Positions 53,451-63,436 are shown, counted from the stretch's first letter. The stretch is 64,000 bases of DNA from Zygotorulaspora mrakii (GCF_013402915.1 NC_050721.1:620001-684000); one strand, 5' to 3'. Made by a program: numbers and translations. The notes: generated by a model from the sequence alone, not told the origin.

Positions 53451-54888
53451 TTATTTTAAGTTAGCCACTATTTAATGTCCTGCAATTTGGTGTTTAAGCT
53501 CTTACTTTGTTTCCTTTTTCATTCTTATATTCTTTCCTCCCCAACAGCCCCAGTAAAGCGTAAAAAAGCAAGCCGTGACAAAAGAATGGCAAGGGTTCCC
53601 TGGAAACGTCTTGTATTGATGATTACACTCCTGGTAATGCTATGATTCTCTATACAATACGTAATGAAATTGATGTATACGCCATGCTAGCTAGAAGCTC
53701 TCTGCGAATGGCCATAGATCTTTTCATCACTGCCGCTAGTGATACCGGCTCCTCTCTCGATTATGATTGATAGACAGTTCCAATGGGAAAATATCTTGGA
53801 AACTAAAGAGCTCTCTCTAAATACGCATGTTTCTTGAGCAGTCCCTGAAATCACGACAAATTGATCACGATCAATTAGCGAAATAACTCTCTGTCATCAG
53901 GGGTATTCCAGAGTTGTCAATTGATAAGTTGTCTTTCTATTTCGAGATTAGATCATTTGTGGAGCCGTCCATACTAGCTAGACATTGATGGTGATACTGT
54001 GATATTCAGTTATAGAGATACATAACACCTTCATTTTCTATGGCATGACTTGAATAAACAAACTAAATATCCTGGGTATCTGAGAAGAGTGCCAGTATTC
54101 ATTCCTGACAAATAAAACTCATTTGATCATAAAGCAGGACCACAAATGGAAAGATGCCACCCTTATCAGTTCATAAACTGTTCACCGGGATTGCCAGTCC
54201 AATATAATTTTAGCGCAGCTTCTATTTTTTATCCCACAAGAAAGATTTCTTCAAACCCAGAATCCATCATTGTACGATTCTTGAGCTGTAGAAGTCTCCG
54301 TTAGGATATCAGCCGAAAACTCGGACTGATTGATATTTTGTTGGAGCTTCAGCTAATTCATTTCGCTTCCTGTGTCATCGAAAGTGCCGGCTCAGACTGT
54401 TGCTTGTTTCTACTTCAATACCAATCTCTATATCATCATTTGATAAGCACTTTACCGGATCTCAAAGCTTAATCGGAAATTGCAGTCCCATTTTGTGCCT
54501 TCTTCAGTTAAGAATGAGACTGAAACCACAAGGACGCTGCGGAAACAAAAATATGCAATTGAAGTACAACAGCAGCTCATTCTAGACATGTTGCAAGTGA
54601 GGAAATATACGCGATTGGGACATTTGAAAATTTATAAAGCTAGTCAAAATTCATTTTAAAGCTTATTAGAGTTTTGGCAATGATATAAAAGCTTGCACAA
54701 GTAGAGTTAGATTGTATTTCCTGCGCTCTCTTTGACAGAAGCTTCGCCACGCATAAATCTGGAGAGTCATGATATTTTATTGCATTCATGGAAGATTGAA
54801 AACCAAAATCGAATAAGTGCACAATGTTAGAGGCCGGCACGTAACTCGTCTACTTCTCACTGCATCGATTTGTATCGTTACGGTCAGT
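53451..54888. other. Long intergenic region upstream of PEX3
   Basis: 1.44 kb with no recognisable gene, the second-longest gap here. It holds the PEX3 promoter and the 3' end of the unrecognised gene. A short inverted repeat, TTGATCACGATCAA, lies near 53860. Open frames at 54400-54585 (plus) and 54640-54840 (minus) have no coding look beyond length. Confidence 0.5.
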
Positions 54889-55455
54889 CTATACCTCGCT
54901 CTTACGACCACATAGACGTTCCAAATTGCTTAGGTTCTCCAGAAGCTGTATATTATTGAGTAAGAGCTGAGAAGCGACCGTATGCTTTCTTCGCGAAGAA
55001 GACAACAGTTCTGTTTTAGAAGTCAACGGTGGTATAATGCGGAAAGAGTTGCTTTTATCCATCTTGTTGTTGTAAGGGGATGCTCTACTGTAAAACCTTT
55101 TTCTAGAAAATTTCGGTTTCGGATTATCTGATTTGTTAAGAAGTGCAGACACCTTCATAGTAACCCTTGGTTGTAAAATATCATTAATTTTTTCGATCGT
55201 ACTTGATATTTGCTTCTGGAGCTTTACCAAAACTACTTTATCTCCAGGAGGTATACTGACAGAATTGCATAGGTCGAAACAGTTTTTCAATTCCTTAACA
55301 TTCGTATGCAATAATTCTGCTAATTCATTGTCCTCAACATCTGTCATCTTTCCCCATTTCTCATTATCTTCCTTTTGTTCAGAGTCCCCCGTCTCTATTA
55401 GCTCCTCGCTTCTAATATGAAAAATTTCAGATAACAATAATGGTATATAATTCAT
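54889..55455 (-). CDS. Unrecognised 188-residue protein between PEX3 and LRP1
   Basis: Minus-strand frame with two possible starts: Met1 at 55455 (188 residues) or Met37 at 55347 (152 residues, MTDVEDNELAELLHTNVKEL). Predicted features: a helical segment at about 40-95 with heptad character (LVKLQKQISSTIEKINDILQ), a basic disordered middle (about 110-160, FSRKRFYSRASPYNNKM), and a second amphipathic helix at the C-terminus (SQLLLNNIQLLENLSNLERL). No membrane helix or zinc motif. It is divergent from LRP1 with 63 bp between starts, or about 170 bp from Met37, which leaves room for a shared promoter. S. cerevisiae has no gene I know at this place. Domain-free coiled-coil proteins of this size occur in kinetochore, SNARE-linked and Mediator complexes, but I cannot assign one. 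Confidence 0.6.
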   Translation of the reverse strand: MNYIPLLLSEIFHIRSEELIETGDSEQKEDNEKWGKMTDVEDNELAELLHTNVKELKNCFDLCNSVSIPPGDKVVLVKLQKQISSTIEKINDILQPRVTMKVSALLNKSDNPKPKFSRKRFYSRASPYNNKMDKSNSFRIIPPLTSKTELLSSSRRKHTVASQLLLNNIQLLENLSNLERLCGRKSEV

Positions 55456-55518
55456 CCATGAAACGATACAGATTCAAAGAATAAGAAGTTGTGTTCTCCA
55501 AGTACATTTCTAAGACCA

Positions 55519-56094
55519 ATGGATGAAGTAGAGAAGATAAGGCCATATATTGCACATTTGAATAAGCAGCTCAGGTTGTTGAAGCCTGATCTCGAAAAAA
55601 TGACTTCAAAATCTCTCGATGAGCAGCTACTGCTTTTGAGTGATGAAAGATCTAAGTTAGACCTCACAAATAAGTATTCCTACGTGTTAAGCTCATTAAT
55701 GTTTGCTTATATGAAAGTTTTAAACGTAAAGGATGTATCACCAATAATGGCAGAATTAACCAGAGTGAAGACATACATGAATAAGGCCAAGTCTTTTGAT
55801 GAAAAACAGGACAGAAAGAAGGGACTTGAGCAATCAGAACAAAAAAAAGCCAGGAGAGTGATAAATAGCGTGCTAGATGGCAATCATGCCAGTCCAGCTA
55901 TAAGTAAGGTTCATTTTCAAGGTAAGCATACGAGATTTGATAACAAATCGAGCGGTAAGGATGATCCAGAAACTATTAGTGCTGAAGAGATCACAGAAAA
56001 GATCAAGGAAGCCAAATCAAAGAAGCCAAACTCCACCGAGAAACGGAAAAGCAAATCAAAACAAAAGTCTATTAAAGTGCATAAAAGGAAATAG
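55519..56094 (+). CDS. LRP1: Nuclear exosome cofactor Lrp1/Rrp47
   Basis: 191 residues from MDEVEKIRPYIAHLNKQL, the first ATG (S. cerevisiae 184). The Sas10/C1D domain covers about 1-100, with the strongly conserved MTSKSLDEQLLLLSDERSKL and YSYVLSSLMFAYMKVLNVKD. A lysine-rich C-terminal tail ends KVHKRK. Lrp1 binds Rrp6 and Mtr4 and assists 3' processing of 5.8S rRNA, snRNA and snoRNA in the nucleus. The VHFQGKHTRFDN block before the tail is also conserved in yeasts. Tandem with UBX5, as expected where the chromosome VIII and IV blocks meet. Confidence 0.95.
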   Translation: MDEVEKIRPYIAHLNKQLRLLKPDLEKMTSKSLDEQLLLLSDERSKLDLTNKYSYVLSSLMFAYMKVLNVKDVSPIMAELTRVKTYMNKAKSFDEKQDRKKGLEQSEQKKARRVINSVLDGNHASPAISKVHFQGKHTRFDNKSSGKDDPETISAEEITEKIKEAKSKKPNSTEKRKSKSKQKSIKVHKRK

Positions 56095-56352
56095 GTTTAA
56101 CCTACGTCGTATATATCAAACAATTAATGTATCTCATATACTTCTGAACAATATGATGTAGTAGATAGATAGGTACTAACCAGCGATAGTAATTTCTTAT
56201 CATAATTCGAAATCTTCACTGAATACTTTTCATTATGTGCCCTTCAGTATGCTCCGAAAACTCTTGAATTATTGCACAAATATGAGAATTCGATAAAAAA
56301 ACACAAATCACAGCTACAGAGCCTATTTGGGAGACTTTAATTGTGTTTTAAT

Positions 56353-57858
56353 ATGTCACAAGAGCAGCTGGATAACTTTGTAGCTATTACTAGTGCGGAA
56401 AATGAGGATCTTGCAAAGCATTTTATCGAAATGGCTGGTGGCGATCTCGAAACTGCTATTGCTTTGTTCTTTGAACATGGTGGTAATTCACAGCTCACAG
56501 GTCATAACTCTAGTAATTCGTTGAACCGGGAAACTTCTGCAACAGCAAATGTGAATAACGATGAACAGATGGCACAAAGGTTACAAGGGGAAGCCTATCA
56601 GGAGGATGAAGACATGGTTAGACCTCCGGATGAGGCAAGACATGAGACATTGGTTGATACACATGTTTTTCCTGGTGCCTATGGTGGTATAGGGGGAAGA
56701 TTTGAACCGCTAAGGAGAGCACGCGATATGTTTGATGAATCCAGGCCGGCTGGAATATTCAATCAAAGACTCGATGATGATTACATGGATGATAATTCTA
56801 GTACCACCGGTTCAGAGTACGGCTCGAGCAACGAAGATGATGGGGCTTATGAATATGTGGAAGAGCCTGTGATCGAACTTGATGAGGACGGGAATGCTAC
56901 TGAATTCACGAAGCTGGTTAGAAAACCGAAACTTTTGTCAAAGGAAGAAAGATTGGCATTACTTTTCAGGCCACCCTTTGACATCATGTCAAAGGTAAAC
57001 CTTGACGGAGCAAAAGCTAAAGCAAGAAGGAAGAATAAATGGATCATGATAAACATACAAGATGCAGGAATCTTTCAATGCCAAGCGCTGAACAGAGATT
57101 TATGGTCATCAAAACAAGTAAAAAAACTCATAAAACCTAATTTCGTTTTCCTGCAATATCAGTATGACTCTCGTAATGCAGAATCATACATTAATTTCTA
57201 TGGTCTTCATAGAAAAGATGACTTACCGCATATTGCAATTTTAGATCCAATAACCGGAGAGCGCTTAAAACAATGGAATCGTACCGTTCCCACACCGCAA
57301 TCGTTCATGGACGGAGTCAACGAGTTTTTACAAAATTTTTCGCTTGATCCAACAGCATCAAATCCTACTGTGAAAGAGCCAACACCAGAGATTGATCCCA
57401 CGACTTTGACTGAGGAACAACAGATGGAGCTGGCTATTAATCAATCTCTGGGTAAAGAACCGAACATACAATCGCCACATGATGAACAGCATACCGAGGC
57501 TCAAAACATCCAAGAGCAAGCACAGGAGCAAGTGCCAAAACAAGAGCAGATGGATGAATTCGATTCTATTAAGCCAATTAAACATGTTGAACCCTCAAAC
57601 AAACCAGGAATAACAACCAGGATTCAGATACGGACGGGCGATGGTAAAAGGATCGTGAAAAGATTTAACACGGATGATAATGTCAGAAAGATTTACGAAA
57701 TGGTAAAAGCGGAGCTAGATGGATTTGACAGCTGCCGCTTTTCTTTGAGTAACCATCGAAGAGATGATTTGATAGAGAAACTAAACGTTACTATAGAGGA
57801 TGCGGGTTTAAAAAACAGCTCACTTTTACTAGAAAAGATCGATTCGCAAGAAGATTGA
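56353..57858 (+). CDS. UBX5: Cdc48 adaptor Ubx5 (UBA-UAS-UBX)
   Basis: 501 residues from MSQEQLDNFVAITSAENEDL (S. cerevisiae 500). Domains in order: UBA-like at about 1-45, acidic linker, UAS thioredoxin-like domain at about 200-340 (KNKWIMINIQDAGIFQCQAL), UIM-like motif at about 355-375 (EEQQMELAINQSLG), Gln/Glu-rich linker, and UBX domain at about 415-500 (TRIQIRTGDGKRIVKRF, ending LLLEKIDSQED). Ubx5 recruits Cdc48/p97 to ubiquitylated substrates; in S. cerevisiae it acts on Cul3-modified Rpb1 and DNA-protein crosslinks. The UAS domain has no CxxC. Confidence 0.95.
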   Translation: MSQEQLDNFVAITSAENEDLAKHFIEMAGGDLETAIALFFEHGGNSQLTGHNSSNSLNRETSATANVNNDEQMAQRLQGEAYQEDEDMVRPPDEARHETLVDTHVFPGAYGGIGGRFEPLRRARDMFDESRPAGIFNQRLDDDYMDDNSSTTGSEYGSSNEDDGAYEYVEEPVIELDEDGNATEFTKLVRKPKLLSKEERLALLFRPPFDIMSKVNLDGAKAKARRKNKWIMINIQDAGIFQCQALNRDLWSSKQVKKLIKPNFVFLQYQYDSRNAESYINFYGLHRKDDLPHIAILDPITGERLKQWNRTVPTPQSFMDGVNEFLQNFSLDPTASNPTVKEPTPEIDPTTLTEEQQMELAINQSLGKEPNIQSPHDEQHTEAQNIQEQAQEQVPKQEQMDEFDSIKPIKHVEPSNKPGITTRIQIRTGDGKRIVKRFNTDDNVRKIYEMVKAELDGFDSCRFSLSNHRRDDLIEKLNVTIEDAGLKNSSLLLEKIDSQED

Positions 57859-58078
57859 GCTGTATTAAATAAGTGAGATTAGATAGCTTTTAAAATCAAA
57901 TTATGCAGTTGTTTTTAATGATTGTGTTACCTTCATTTTCTGTCATTTTGCCTCAAGCCGCGCGAGGACAGTATGTCAATGGTATACCACTTCGACCTTT
58001 GAAAGAAGAAAAACACCGATTCCTTCGGCATAGAAACCTAATTAGAAAGCTGAGGTGTATGTTTTGTGCTGAAGAGAG

Positions 58079-59278
58079 ATGCTGAATTTCTGGAAGTCCT
58101 ACGTGGTGATTTTGCTCCTGTGTCTTGGGCTCTTGGCATTTGCTGATGATGTAAAGCATACCAATAATTGGGCCGTCTTGGTATGTACATCAAGGTTTTG
58201 GTTCAATTATAGACATATGGCCAATGTTCTCAGTATGTATAGAACTGTGAAAAGATTGGGTATCCCAGACTCTCAAATTATTCTGATGCTCAGTGATGAT
58301 GTAGCCTGTAATTCGCGAAATTTGTTTTGTGGTAGTGTGTTCAACAACCAAGATCATGCAATTGATCTTTATGGTGATTCCGTAGAAGTGGATTATCGTG
58401 GTTACGAAGTAACCGTAGAGAATTTTATAAGATTGTTAACCGACAGATGGTCGGAAGATCAACCAAAATCGAAACGACTCTTGACAGACGAGAATTCGAA
58501 TATTTTCATTTACATGACAGGGCATGGTGGTGATGACTTTCTTAAATTTCAAGATGCTGAAGAAATTGCATCTGAAGATATTGCCGATGCGTTCGAGCAA
58601 ATGTATGAAAAGAAGAGGTACAATGAGATTTTTTTCATGGTTGATACCTGTCAAGCCAATACGATGTATTCAAAATTTTATTCTCCTAATATCTTGGCAG
58701 TGGGTTCAAGTGAACTGGATGAAAGCTCTTACTCCCATCACTCAGACGTTGAGATTGGTGTAGCAGTTATTGATAGATTCACATATTATAGCTTGGAATT
58801 TTTGGAACAGATTGAAAAAAACTCAACTGCAACACTACAGGATTTATTTGATTATTATACTTTTGAGAAAGTTCATTCTCATGTAGGTGTTAAAACGGAT
58901 TTATACCAAAGAAATCCAAGACATGTTCTAATAACCGATTTTTTCGCTAATGTACAAAATGTCCAAGCTGATAAACGAAGTGAAGAGAATATTGAGGAAT
59001 CGAAATATAGCAATGATGTACTCACCAATAATGTACTGAATTTGGCAGCAGAAAGAGAATCTGACGAAAACAAAACTGATGTGAGAGAATCTTACAACAA
59101 CAGCGCTAACCATTTTATCAAGACTCACAAATTAAATAATGCAATCACAGATGATTTCAGTATATCCTATAAAACACGCATATTTGCAATGAGCGTAGTT
59201 CTATCACTTTTTGCGTGTGTTTATTTGACGAAAGGTGTGAAAGCTCCAACAACGAAGCAACAACTGTTCTATATATAA
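58079..59278 (+). CDS. GPI8: GPI-transamidase catalytic subunit Gpi8
   Basis: 399 residues (S. cerevisiae 411). Signal peptide at 1-22 (FWKSYVVILLLCLGLLAFA), then the caspase-like C13 peptidase domain starting NNWAVLVCTSRFWFNYRH. The catalytic dyad is His149 in MTGHGG and Cys191 in VDTCQA, eight residues earlier than the S. cerevisiae positions. A C-terminal membrane helix is at about 366-385 (IFAMSVVLSLFACVYL). Gpi8 cleaves the C-terminal signal of precursor proteins and attaches the GPI anchor in the ER lumen, with Gaa1, Gpi16, Gpi17 and Gab1. A short out-of-frame frame overlaps its start (see findings). Confidence 0.97.
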   Translation: MLNFWKSYVVILLLCLGLLAFADDVKHTNNWAVLVCTSRFWFNYRHMANVLSMYRTVKRLGIPDSQIILMLSDDVACNSRNLFCGSVFNNQDHAIDLYGDSVEVDYRGYEVTVENFIRLLTDRWSEDQPKSKRLLTDENSNIFIYMTGHGGDDFLKFQDAEEIASEDIADAFEQMYEKKRYNEIFFMVDTCQANTMYSKFYSPNILAVGSSELDESSYSHHSDVEIGVAVIDRFTYYSLEFLEQIEKNSTATLQDLFDYYTFEKVHSHVGVKTDLYQRNPRHVLITDFFANVQNVQADKRSEENIEESKYSNDVLTNNVLNLAAERESDENKTDVRESYNNSANHFIKTHKLNNAITDDFSISYKTRIFAMSVVLSLFACVYLTKGVKAPTTKQQLFYI

Positions 59279-59418
59279 GCATTTATAGCATTCTTTTATG
59301 GATTTTGGCTCTTTTCCGTAGTAGTATTTTCGAAAAATTAAGATAAAGTACGAACTCTCGGAAAATTGAATGAATCAATTCATTTAAATGCCTCTATTAA
59401 ATATATACTAAAGTATAA

Positions 59419-59435
59419 ATATATATATATATATA
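59419..59435. repeat. AT dinucleotide repeat
   Basis: About eight AT units in the 225-bp convergent region between GPI8 and KSP1, probably part of the 3'-end signals. Confidence 0.7.
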
Positions 59436-59503
59436 AAAATATGCTAATATCAAGAATAATCTAAAAAAAAACATTAAAAATGGGCTGTAAGATTTTTTTT
59501 TTA

Positions 59504-62377
59504 TTATTCTTGTTGTTGTTGTAACATTAACCAATTATTCTTGTATTGTTCTAATGAACCAACTACATCATCTGGAACAGTACTTGACTTTCTTCCACCA
59601 CGAAAATGACTTAATATGTTCTTATTGTTGTTGTAAATTTCGTAAGGACCGAACATTGATTTCGCATCAGGTGAGTTTATACCTTCACTATCATCATCTG
59701 AAAAAAATAATGCATCATTATTTGTGTGAGCAAAAATATCATTATCTTGTACTGCCGTAGTTGTTGTTGAATGATTGCTTATCGGTGCTAAAAAAGATCG
59801 TTGAAAGCTTCTTGAAGGTTCAACATTTTCCGGAGACGGTTTGGAATTGAACGAAGTTGAATAATTTAAAGAATTATTTGCCACTGACAAAGTCGCCTCA
59901 TTAGTATTGTTTGGTATTGAAGATGAATTTTTCCTATGATGAGGAGGGACATAAATTCCTGGTTTATGCTTTGACACTGAAAAAGATAACTTAGCACTAG
60001 GACTTTTGGTATTTTCATTTGAATGCAATAATTGATTACCAAAGGGATTGATTTCATTAGTGAAGAGGTGTTGTTCTTTTGTAACTGGCGATTTCAATAA
60101 GTCTGGCAAATCATTTCTCGTCGTAGATCTAACAATGTTGCTATCGATTGAATTCACATGAACTGGTTGATCATTCAAAGATAAATTGTTTATATCGTGA
60201 ATAAAATCATACTCGTTTTCTTCAAGTGTAAATAAAACGTCATCTAAATCAACATTTCCATTAGCAGCTCCATTATTTACATTAGTAGAATCCATATTTG
60301 TATATTGCTCATGAAAAGTTGTTGGACCATTCAAAACGGTTGATATATCAGGAACATTAGGAGAATTTGACAAAAATTGATTTCCATAATTAGTCCTTGC
60401 ATTTGGTGGAATGTATTTACCAGGTGAATGTTGTGATGAGATTGAATTAGGAATGGAATTTGGATTTGAATTTGAATTTGCAATGGAGCTTGGTGAATGC
60501 TTATTCTTTGGGACCAATAATCTCTCAGTGCTATTGTTAATGTTTCCATTACTACCAGTTGATTTTCTTTGTTTGCCACTTGAGTTACCTATAAAATTTT
60601 TATTTCTTCCGTTGTACTTGTGGGAATGATTGCTGTAATTATGATTTTGATCATGATTCAAAAAACCTTCCATATATTTATTATGAACACTTGGAGGTGT
60701 AAAAAAATCTCTTGTGTTGAATCTATTGTTATGATTATTTGATTCCGCATTTTCTTGATAATTTTGAAAGAAATTATTAATATGAGTATTTGGGGTTGGG
60801 ATTCCCAATGGTTTTCTTGAATGCTTAATAATCTTTGGATTATCAATGTAATGGTTACGGTTGTAATTGTTGTTATAATTATTGTTAAAAAAATAATTAT
60901 TTTGATGGTTGTAACTCTTGATGGATGTGCCAAAATTCCTATTGTTATGATTTTTGTTGCTATTATTGTAAGTGTTCAAATTGCTATTATTATTATTGTT
61001 TTTCTGAAGATGACTTCTTTTTTGAAATTTAAACTTCGGAACAGATTTTGGCACGGACTTTGCTCTTTGCTTATCCTCAGTAGTATTACCTGTGGGATTT
61101 AAGTTTGAAGAGATAATTGATAAATCATCATCTTTTATATCAACAGGAATACTTGAATGTTGTAGGTGAATTTTTTTCTTTGAATTTTCTTTAATTGATG
61201 AAGATATTGGTGTTGGTAGCGAAACTGGCATTGGCGCTGAAGATGGTGGTATATATGACAAAGGTTGTTTTGCCTCATTTTGCTGTTGTTGTTGTTGCTG
61301 TTGCTCCTGTTCCTTAAAATCTTCATCAGAAATGGCTATATCATCATCATCTAAACTATTGAAATATTCGTCATCCAATGTGAAGGAATTCAAATTCGTT
61401 ATTTCAAATTTCATTCTTTGTAAATCTCTATTTGTCGGATCAATGGTCAAGGTATATCTTAATACCTGAAAAAAATCCAGACTCATTGTCGAAAAAACGT
61501 CAAATAAAGCTTCTCTATTGGCGGCAAAATAGCAAAAAGATTTATCTGATTGATTAGCAACACTAAAGGGATTCTTTGAAAAGACAATATTTAGAAATAC
61601 AATACCCATTGACCAAACGTCAACTTTGTCACAACGATATGGTTCTTTTCTTTCTTGCAAATCAAGATTGCTTTCGAATAGTTCAGGTGCCATGTATCTT
61701 TCACTACCAACATTTCTATCCAACGATGTTAATTCGGTCGTTGCCAGACCAAAATCGCTAATTTTGATCGTCCATTCAAAAAGGTTTGAAATTAAAATGT
61801 TCTCTGGCTTCAAATCACGATGGTAAATATTTTTTGAATGCATGAACTTTATTGCATCGATAATTTGGTTCAAAATATGTTTGATTTTTTTCGTCTTTCT
61901 TGGCACTAGATCACTTTTAATTGCCTCATAAAGATCACCACCAGAGCAATACTCTAAAACAATATAAGAATCGAAATAGTTCAACAGTTTGACAATATTG
62001 TTGTTATCGTTACCCAGTTTTGTTTGAATATCAATTTCGTAAATAGCTTCAAAGCAAATGTTGTTGGAGAGACGTGATTTCACATTCGACGAGATCTTCG
62101 ATTTGAATCTTTGCAATTGCGTTTTCTTCTCTTGACTGCTGGTGTTACCGTCGTTGTGAGACGCGTGGCCATCCTCTTCATCGCTCCCGCTCGCCTCGTC
62201 CTTCGCCTCACTCTCGTGATCTAGCTTGAATATGTACTTGATAGCAACCAATTTTTTCTCTTTGATATCCTTGGCTAACGAGACGTAACCATACGATCCC
62301 TCGCTGATGTCCTCGATTTTCTGGTACCTTTCATTGAGCACCCCACCTTCTTTGTAAACCTCATAATCCAAAGACAT
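59504..62377 (-). CDS. KSP1: Serine/threonine kinase Ksp1
   Basis: 957 residues (S. cerevisiae 1029). The kinase domain covers about 18-335: glycine-rich SEGSYGYVSLA, VAIK with Lys47, YHRDLKPEN with the HRD at 186-188, SDFGLA at 207-212 and a conserved VDVWSMGIVFLNIVFSKN. An acidic, serine-rich insertion (about 53-105) splits the N-lobe after strand 3. The rest is disordered, with a Gln run (about 355-363) and long Asn-rich stretches (about 460-560). Ksp1 acts in TORC1/PKA-linked control of autophagy, filamentous growth and septin-linked pathways in S. cerevisiae. The unusual base run of AAC/AAT codons explains the many open frames on the other strand. Confidence 0.93.
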   Translation of the reverse strand: MSLDYEVYKEGGVLNERYQKIEDISEGSYGYVSLAKDIKEKKLVAIKYIFKLDHESEAKDEASGSDEEDGHASHNDGNTSSQEKKTQLQRFKSKISSNVKSRLSNNICFEAIYEIDIQTKLGNDNNNIVKLLNYFDSYIVLEYCSGGDLYEAIKSDLVPRKTKKIKHILNQIIDAIKFMHSKNIYHRDLKPENILISNLFEWTIKISDFGLATTELTSLDRNVGSERYMAPELFESNLDLQERKEPYRCDKVDVWSMGIVFLNIVFSKNPFSVANQSDKSFCYFAANREALFDVFSTMSLDFFQVLRYTLTIDPTNRDLQRMKFEITNLNSFTLDDEYFNSLDDDDIAISDEDFKEQEQQQQQQQQNEAKQPLSYIPPSSAPMPVSLPTPISSSIKENSKKKIHLQHSSIPVDIKDDDLSIISSNLNPTGNTTEDKQRAKSVPKSVPKFKFQKRSHLQKNNNNNSNLNTYNNSNKNHNNRNFGTSIKSYNHQNNYFFNNNYNNNYNRNHYIDNPKIIKHSRKPLGIPTPNTHINNFFQNYQENAESNNHNNRFNTRDFFTPPSVHNKYMEGFLNHDQNHNYSNHSHKYNGRNKNFIGNSSGKQRKSTGSNGNINNSTERLLVPKNKHSPSSIANSNSNPNSIPNSISSQHSPGKYIPPNARTNYGNQFLSNSPNVPDISTVLNGPTTFHEQYTNMDSTNVNNGAANGNVDLDDVLFTLEENEYDFIHDINNLSLNDQPVHVNSIDSNIVRSTTRNDLPDLLKSPVTKEQHLFTNEINPFGNQLLHSNENTKSPSAKLSFSVSKHKPGIYVPPHHRKNSSSIPNNTNEATLSVANNSLNYSTSFNSKPSPENVEPSRSFQRSFLAPISNHSTTTTAVQDNDIFAHTNNDALFFSDDDSEGINSPDAKSMFGPYEIYNNNKNILSHFRGGRKSSTVPDDVVGSLEQYKNNWLMLQQQQE
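60720..61020 (-). repeat. KSP1: Asn-codon-rich low-complexity tract in KSP1
   Basis: Strings of AAC/AAT give residues such as NNNNNSNLNTYNNSNKNHNN. Prion-like in composition. Together with a CAG/CAA run near 61285-61310 it makes this part unstable in length between strains. Confidence 0.8.
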
Positions 62378-63124
62378 TACTATGCATGAGTCTCAAGACC
62401 TGATTATCTCGAGCACAAACCGCCGGAACGAGAGAAAATAAAAATAGAAAAACGGCAAAATCGAAGAAACAACACTCGCTCACAGTCTACCGCTGCCGGT
62501 CTCACTACTACAAGCCTTTTTTCACGACTCTGTTACTGCTACCACCCCTGATAAACACTCAAAACGAGCACGAAAACAAACGCGGCCACGGCAAGAAGAG
62601 TCTGGTGGCAGCCTTCAGCAGCGTGTGCAATATCAAACGCTATCAAGATCTATTCTACAATGCCACCAATCCAGGTCAGTCAATTCCTAATGCACTGATT
62701 TGCTGCAAAACTAACTCACGAACTAACTTGCTCACTGACCACTAACCCCTGATCCACGATCTCACTGATACACGGCCTCAAATATTTCACAGATCACGCT
62801 TGCTGGCTTGACTGTAAATTTCTGCAAAATCCTTCTTGTGGTTTTCTTTTTAAACAACCGCCGTTGACGTTGCCGTTGACTAGAAAACTATCAACTTTCT
62901 AATCTGTTGAAATCCCCTGTGAAGTTTAGACAACCGGACACTTTTCAGTCTGTCTTCCGCTGCCTCTGACTCTCGCTGCAATGTCCGGCTTTCTGCTCTC
63001 CGTGGCTTTCTGTCTCCAATGATGCCTGTTAGTTCGGGTTCTTCCAGAAGGAGAGAAACAGGCGCGGCGCAGCCTTCTTTTTCGTGACAGATGATGTTGG
63101 AGACAAGGAGCCACAGCTTTTTCT

Positions 63125-63174
63125 TTCCATGACATTCCATGACATTCTGCGTCATTCCTTGAGATTCCATGACG
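63125..63174 (+). repeat. Three copies of TTCCATGACA/G
   Basis: TTCCATGACA at 63125-63134 and directly again at 63135-63144, then TTCCATGACG at 63165-63174; GCGTCATTCC between them is partly similar in inverted form. Could be a cluster of factor-binding sites or a slippage product. Confidence 0.6.
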
Positions 63175-63274
63175 CGGAATACGTCATTTGGATCGGGGAC
63201 GGTCACATTCATCACTTTCTACGTAAGTTTACCTCCTGGAGCAAGGGCTCTTGGCCGGGAAAAAACGAGATCAG

Positions 63275-63282
63275 CCGGGTAA
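63275..63282 (+). promoter_or_regulatory. Reb1-type binding site
   Basis: CCGGGTAA, a perfect core for the general regulatory factor Reb1, with a near copy CCGGGTAG at 63295-63302. About 140-160 bp upstream of the IRC3 start, where such sites keep nucleosomes off promoters. Confidence 0.5.
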
Positions 63283-63436
63283 CATAGCTGTTTTCCGGGT
63301 AGCCGTGCTCAGTTCTGTTTTTTCTTGTTAGCATCTATAGAAGAGAAGATGTCAGTAAATGATAATGCGCGGACAGTCGGTGCAACAGGAGGGTAAAGAT
63401 TGCGGGATTGTGGTGGTTGCAGTGGTTGGAGTGAAG

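Larger units (their letters stand above)
62378..63436. other. Divergent intergenic region KSP1 / IRC3
   Basis: About 1.06 kb, more GC-rich near the right end. It contains three copies of a 10-mer at 63125-63174, a Reb1-type site at 63275-63282 and a near copy at 63295-63302. A minus-strand open frame at 62880-63215 overlaps the 10-mer repeat but has no protein-family features. Confidence 0.5.

Noticed and set aside
62880..63215. 111-codon minus-strand frame in the KSP1/IRC3 intergenic region
   Set aside because: No domain, its middle repeats the promoter 10-mer, and codon use is unlike the neighbours.
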